Part shown: in pieces, positions 52,801 through 58,800 of the stretch
Position numbering within the stretch: position 1 is the first letter of the stretch
Layout: every line of letters begins with the position of its first letter
Source: Euleptes europaea
Taxonomy: Eukaryota; Chordata; Lepidosauria; Squamata; Sphaerodactylidae
Assembly (NCBI RefSeq): GCF_029931775.1
Contig: NC_079325.1
Location: 24,471,461 to 24,535,460, forward strand
Length of the DNA: 64,000 nt
Reading direction: 5' to 3'
Translations under genes and position numbers: made by a program
Notes under the pieces: model-generated
The model's database searches: none
Told to the model about the DNA's origin: nothing
The model's input: the letters and a program-made list of their open reading frames with translations, nothing else

Positions 52801-55800
52801 GATCTGTTCTGAAGTTGAAGTACATCTAATTCCCGCATGTGCCCCTCTGCCCGTGGATACTTAAATCAGCAGATGGGGGCTCACTTTCCCACCAACAGGT
52901 TTTTCTGCAGACTCGGGGGGACCCGAGTCAGCAAAAAAAAAATCCAAAAAGTTTTAAAAAGTAAACCAGGGGAGGGGTTCAAATCCCCCCAAAATAAAAG
53001 GTTTTTCTGCACAAAGACAAAGGCAGCAGAAGTATGCAGCTTTTGCAGGAAGTGATGCACTTGGATTTCAGCCCTTAAAAATAACCAGAAAAGGCTGAGG
53101 GGAAATGAAATATTGATTCCCTCCATTCCAACCCAAAAATCAAGAAGTGGGGGATTTGGGAAGCTTCACCCTCCAAGTTCACCCTAAAAAGGACTGTCAA
53201 CCAACTTTAGAGACAATTATAGCCAATGCACTATAGCAGTTAATGCCCGACTTGGATTCAGGAGGCCACACACTCTTTGCCTAACCTACCTCTCAGGGTT
53301 GCTGTGAGGATAAAATGTAGATGAGAAGAACAATGTTAGCTTCTTTGGGTCCCCAATGGGGAAAAGCCTGGGTATAAATGAAGTAAAATAATAATAAAAT
53401 ATTGTGTTATGATGGAGGAGGCATATGTCAAAATCCTATGGCTCAGGGGCAACAAATGCAGACCCTGATCAGGTGGAAAGAGTGGTATAAAATGGTGTGT
53501 GTATACGCACACATATATATAATTCTCAACATGGCCAAATCTGTGGATAATTAAATCCAGACAGGAGCCATGAAAAGACAAGACAGATCTTTGTACCAAA
53601 GAAATGCCCCCAGTTTGCAGAAAAATCTGACATCTAAATATATATATCTAAATATAAAACCCCCAAAATAATAGAGCCGGAAATGAAATGTCCCGCAAGT
53701 CTTTATGGATCCTCCGCTTGTTTTATATAAATAAGCAAACAAGCAGTTTATTTGAGGATTGCCATTAGCCAATCATATTTGTGGTAACTAACAAAGTCAG
53801 CTCTATTTAGCGTAAGGTACAGGAAGTGAGGTCTCTTCAAGATACAATGCCTCAAAGGGAGGAAAAGAAAACCTGACACGAAGCCTCCAGGAATAAAAAA
53901 TAATGTTGTATTTCATTAAGTAGAACTGTTTCTTCTTCTTACTTAATTGGAAAGTTTGGGTACAAAGTACAATAAGGATATAAGTTTTGATCTTGAAGCA
54001 ATTACTCCATGTTTAATGAAATGATAGTGTATTATTAGAAACAAAAGAAGTTACGCTTAGCATGCATTTGAAAAGAGAGCCACGCTCAACCGCCTTTGCT
54101 ACTTAGAAAGCAATTCTCAATTCAGTTCTCCAGGTAAGAAATTGGATCCAAGGCATAGCTTACGCGAAAACTGGTATAAACAATTTTTTAGATGGTACAT
54201 TATAGCGATGGATATAAAAAAAATGGACGAGTCATATGATAGTCGATGTTGGAAATGTAAAGATAAAGATGGAACATATTTTCATATGTGGTGGACTTGC
54301 AAGGAAATCAAGAAATTTTGGATACAAATACATCAAGAAATGCAGAAAGTGCTAAAAATCAAATTCCCGTTGAATCCAGAGACTATACTATTAGGAATTG
54401 AACCTATATTGGACAAAAACTTGGGAGAATTATTTGGATATATGACAACGGCGGCAGGAAGATATCCCAGAGGTGGAAAGGTGGCAACAGAAAATGGAAG
54501 AATTTGCTGTGATGGCCAAGTTGACTAGCCTGATAAAAGAGAAGACAACGGATGCATTTCTACGAAAATGGGAAGGCTATTTTGATTATGTTCAACAAGG
54601 GGGCTAGATTTGTAGGAACAATATTTAGATTATATATAAAATGCAATAATTAGAATAGAAGGAAATTATTTTGTAAATTGTAAGGATTAATATAAAAAAT
54701 GTAAAATGAATACTCTCCGATGGAGTATAAACTGTGTATGAATGTATGTGTGATTAAATGCTTGAAAAATTTTAATAAAATATTTATAAAAAAAAAGAAA
54801 AGAAATTGGATCCAAGGGGATACACCAAATTCTATGGCAAAGGCTTGGCCATAACGGGCTGATGGATGGTCTGCAAACAAAGCAGCATGGCACAACTGTA
54901 TCAGGCAAAGTCCCTTCCAAAGGTGGTCACAGCTACATCAACAGCAGCCCCCACCCCTTTCTCTGGAAAGAAAAATAAGCAGCCATGTAGGCTAACCCCT
55001 ACATATTTAATTTCACACAGCAATTTGTCGTTGATCAATCAAGCTTAATACTCTTGGGCATCTCAAAGGCATTTCCCCCAACCAACACCCACCATTCTTA
55101 AGAATATAAGAAGAGCCCTTCTGGATCAGACCGGTGGGCCATCTATTCCAGAATCCTGTTTCACAGGGGGTCAAACAGTTACCCTGCAGGGCCACCAAAC
55201 ACGGCATACAGGCCAAGACCCTCCCCTGACACTGCCTCTAACCACTTTCTCCTTCCCATGTATAATTTTATAAACCTCATCATATCTCCTCTTAGCAGTC
55301 TTTCTTCTATTCTAAAAAGATCCTAGACTCTTCAGCCTTTTGTTATTATTCTTACAACTTCAGAGGCTGAATCTGGAACTTTCTGCATTCATAAGCATGT
55401 ACTTGGCTACCAAATCCATGTGTTCAGAAGAGAAGCAGAATCTCATTATATCCTTAACAATTTTAGGTAGAGGTACAGAGATAATGACTCCCCCAAAGAG
55501 TACCCAGTGAGTTCCATAGTTTTGGACAGATCTGATCCTGGGATTTCGGGCATCCTTACTATACCCAGTACAGGTTCTCATCAGCTTATGACCCAATACC
55601 CACAGACTAGTTGCAATAAAGAGGTGTTCTCTCCCCCATCATATAATCCTCAGCATATAACACTGATTGGCTAAATGAACAACAATCTGCTCTCACCCTT
55701 CCTTACAGAATTTAAAAGAGAGGCATCTGTTTGCCAAAAACACATCAAGACCCTTTTTGAGTTGATAAAAAAAGATGATGAAAAGGAACTTCTCAGTTGT

Positions 55801-58800
55801 CTGGAATATAGCCCAGTTCCGAGACAGCGGGAGAAACTTGAAGGAAGGTACCCAGAAATAACACTAACTAGTATGCAGCAAGAATGTGTGTGACCAGGGT
55901 TTTGAGATGTGCTATGCCAAAGCCAGCCAGCTTGAAAAACAAAGAGACATCACTCCCATGTATAGCATTCAGCATGCTATTACTGCTCGGAGGTAAGCGC
56001 TGATCATGGCTGGAAACCATTAAGCGTCATAGCTACATTAGCCAGAATGTAAACAACCTGGGTGCAAAGTTAAATTTGCCTGGGTCAGAGATGTGCAGTC
56101 CATTAACCAAGTTGCCCTTCTGTGGTCAAAACCGAAAAGGCATTGTGAGGCAACACGTTATGCAAAACTCTAACCACTTGCAGGCACTGATACAGAAGTA
56201 TCGATTTGAGACACTTCAATACCTGCTTCAGAAGTTGACTTTAAACTGATGTAGACCTTCAAAAGAAAGAATATGTTACTCTGTTGCTCAATGCAACGTT
56301 CCTCTTGTTACCCTCCTCAGAAAACACACTGTACAGACTGTGTGAATCAGTATCATGGGGGCAGACGGATAATGAAGCCCAGCTATTTGCAAGATTATGA
56401 CTACAATTCTAAGCATACTTGGAAGTAAATCCTACTGAATTTGGTGGAACACACCACACACAAGAGCAGGCCATGTGGATGCTTTCAAGCGCCACAGTTT
56501 CTGCATGTGTATGATGTCCTCAGCAATGGTCTGTACACTCTAATGTTAGCATTTCCAGGCAATTGGGAAGAACGCTGCTGCCTCTTTTTAGCGAGGGGCA
56601 GCTCGTGTCTCTCCTTCCAGCAAAACATGGCATCTAGTAAGCAACATCACCCACCTCTACAGTTACAGGAACGCAACACATGACCATTTGGCCATGAGCA
56701 AATGGCCAGAGCTCCACAATACAGCACTTGCTCTTCATGCCAAAGGTTCTAGGTTCAGTACGTGACATCTCCAGCTAAAAGGATCATAGCTAGCCAGTGC
56801 TGAGAAAGTCTTTGCTCTGCAGGACACCCAGGAGAGCCATCGCCAGTCAGGCAATACTGAAAGATGCCTTCTTATGTTCATGTAGCCACAGCTTGTGCAA
56901 ATTTAGTAAACTCAAAGCAAGAATAACTATTTCATGCATTGCAACTTATATGAACCATGTCTTGTTTTGCTTTCTAAGGGAAAACGGTAGAACAAAATGG
57001 CGCTTAGCATCTGTTTGGAAAACAGCCTGGTCCCAAAACCTCCGGCACCCATGAGAGCCAGCATGGTGTAGTGGTTAAGAGCGGTGGACTCTAATCTGGA
57101 GAACAGGGTTTGATTCCCCACTCCTCCACATGAGCAACAGACTCTAATCTGGTGAACCTGGTTGGTTTCCCCGCTCCTCCACATAAAGCCTGCTGGGTGA
57201 CTTTGGACTAGTCACAGCTCTTAGAGCTCTCTCTCAGCCTCACCTACCTCACAAGGTGTCTGTTGTGGGGAGAGGAAGGGAAGGCAACTGTAAGCTGGTT
57301 TGAGTCTCCTTAAAGGTAGAGAAAATCAGGGTATTAAAAACAGCAACTCTTCTTCTGGTTTTGATGGAGAAAGTCAACAGCTGCTACACCAAAATCAAGT
57401 CAAATATTTATGACGAGGTCAGTGACAGACACATCAGAAGCGCCAAAAGAAAAAGATCTGGGGACGAAGACGCCAGGCACTGGTCTTGTCCAGTGCATAA
57501 GACATGACACAGCGCTGAATGTGGAGTCATTAAACAAGGCACAGGAGGGGGCGGGAGCCAAATCAAGATGAACAGCATATTTAGTTCTGTTGTTCAATAG
57601 TGGGACCCTTCTTCTGAAGTCTAAGCTAAATTTTAAAACTCAGCAATACGACACAGCTGAAGACTGACACGTTACTAGCAACAAGACACACTGCTAGTGG
57701 TGAAACTATGCATTACAGATGGGGATGCCTCCGAATGTGACATCCTGTGTCCAATTATCTCACTGTTCCCAGTAACAAAAATATTTGCCCTCCATCATGA
57801 CAAACATTACACAATGACTTTCCTCACCCTTCCACTCATTGGTTGGCATTAGCAGGGAAATACAGTGGCATCCATGTATTAAGGTACCCTCCCTTAGAAT
57901 CACACAATCATAGAGTTGGGAGGGACCACCAGGATCATCTAGTCCAAACCCCTGCACAATGCAGGAAATTCACAACTACCTCCCCCACACACCCTCAGTG
58001 ACCCCTACTCCATGCTACTCCTCCCAATATGCAGAAACACTATGAATTACAGACGTGAATAAGAGAACTCAACACAGGCGTGTCAATTTCAGAAGCATCC
58101 CCATGACACTCCACAATGTGAAGACTCACCCCGAGCCTTTTCGAGGAAGAGAAAAGAAGAACGAGGCAAGTTCTTCAGCCACACCAGAGAACTATCTCAT
58201 CATTTAGCACAGCTTCACCGCGAATCCACAATTACTAATCATTCACTGGAAGATTAAAATGCTGTGCCTCAGAAGTCTGAGGAACACCCCATCCCCAGGG
58301 GGAAATGCACCTTTACTCCAACAGATAAGCAGTTGTGACATTAGACCAACTTCACTCAATGTCCTGAAGCCTATGCCTGAAATCTCAAGCTCTGGGAATG
58401 CAACCTATGAAAAGGATACTTCCCACATTTTCATTCAAACAATAAAGTCCAACTGGGAATCTGCAGCATCACAATGGGAAAAATGAAACATCTTAAAAAA
58501 GAAAATCAAATGCACACAAAAATCAAGTCAGTCGTTCCTATTTAGGGATTCTGATGGCAGAAGTAACTTGCATTTGGAAAAACCACTGGATTTAGATTTA
58601 ATGCTACACAAGGAACACAATGATTGTCTGTTCTGCTGGGCTGGTGCAACGGATAGAACACTCTGCATATTCTGAAATTAATACCAGCATCCACCCTGTC
58701 TGAGCAACAGTGTTAAATGGTGTTCAAGTTGCATTCAAGGGCTAAATGCTACCTAGAGGGGAAAAACAACTCTGCAGGTGCCAATGGACTAGCAAGTTCT

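Noticed and set aside
54142-54528. 128-codon frame that looks like a gene with a Cys-His motif
   Set aside because: It is the C-terminus of an L1 ORF2 inside a target-site-flanked insertion.
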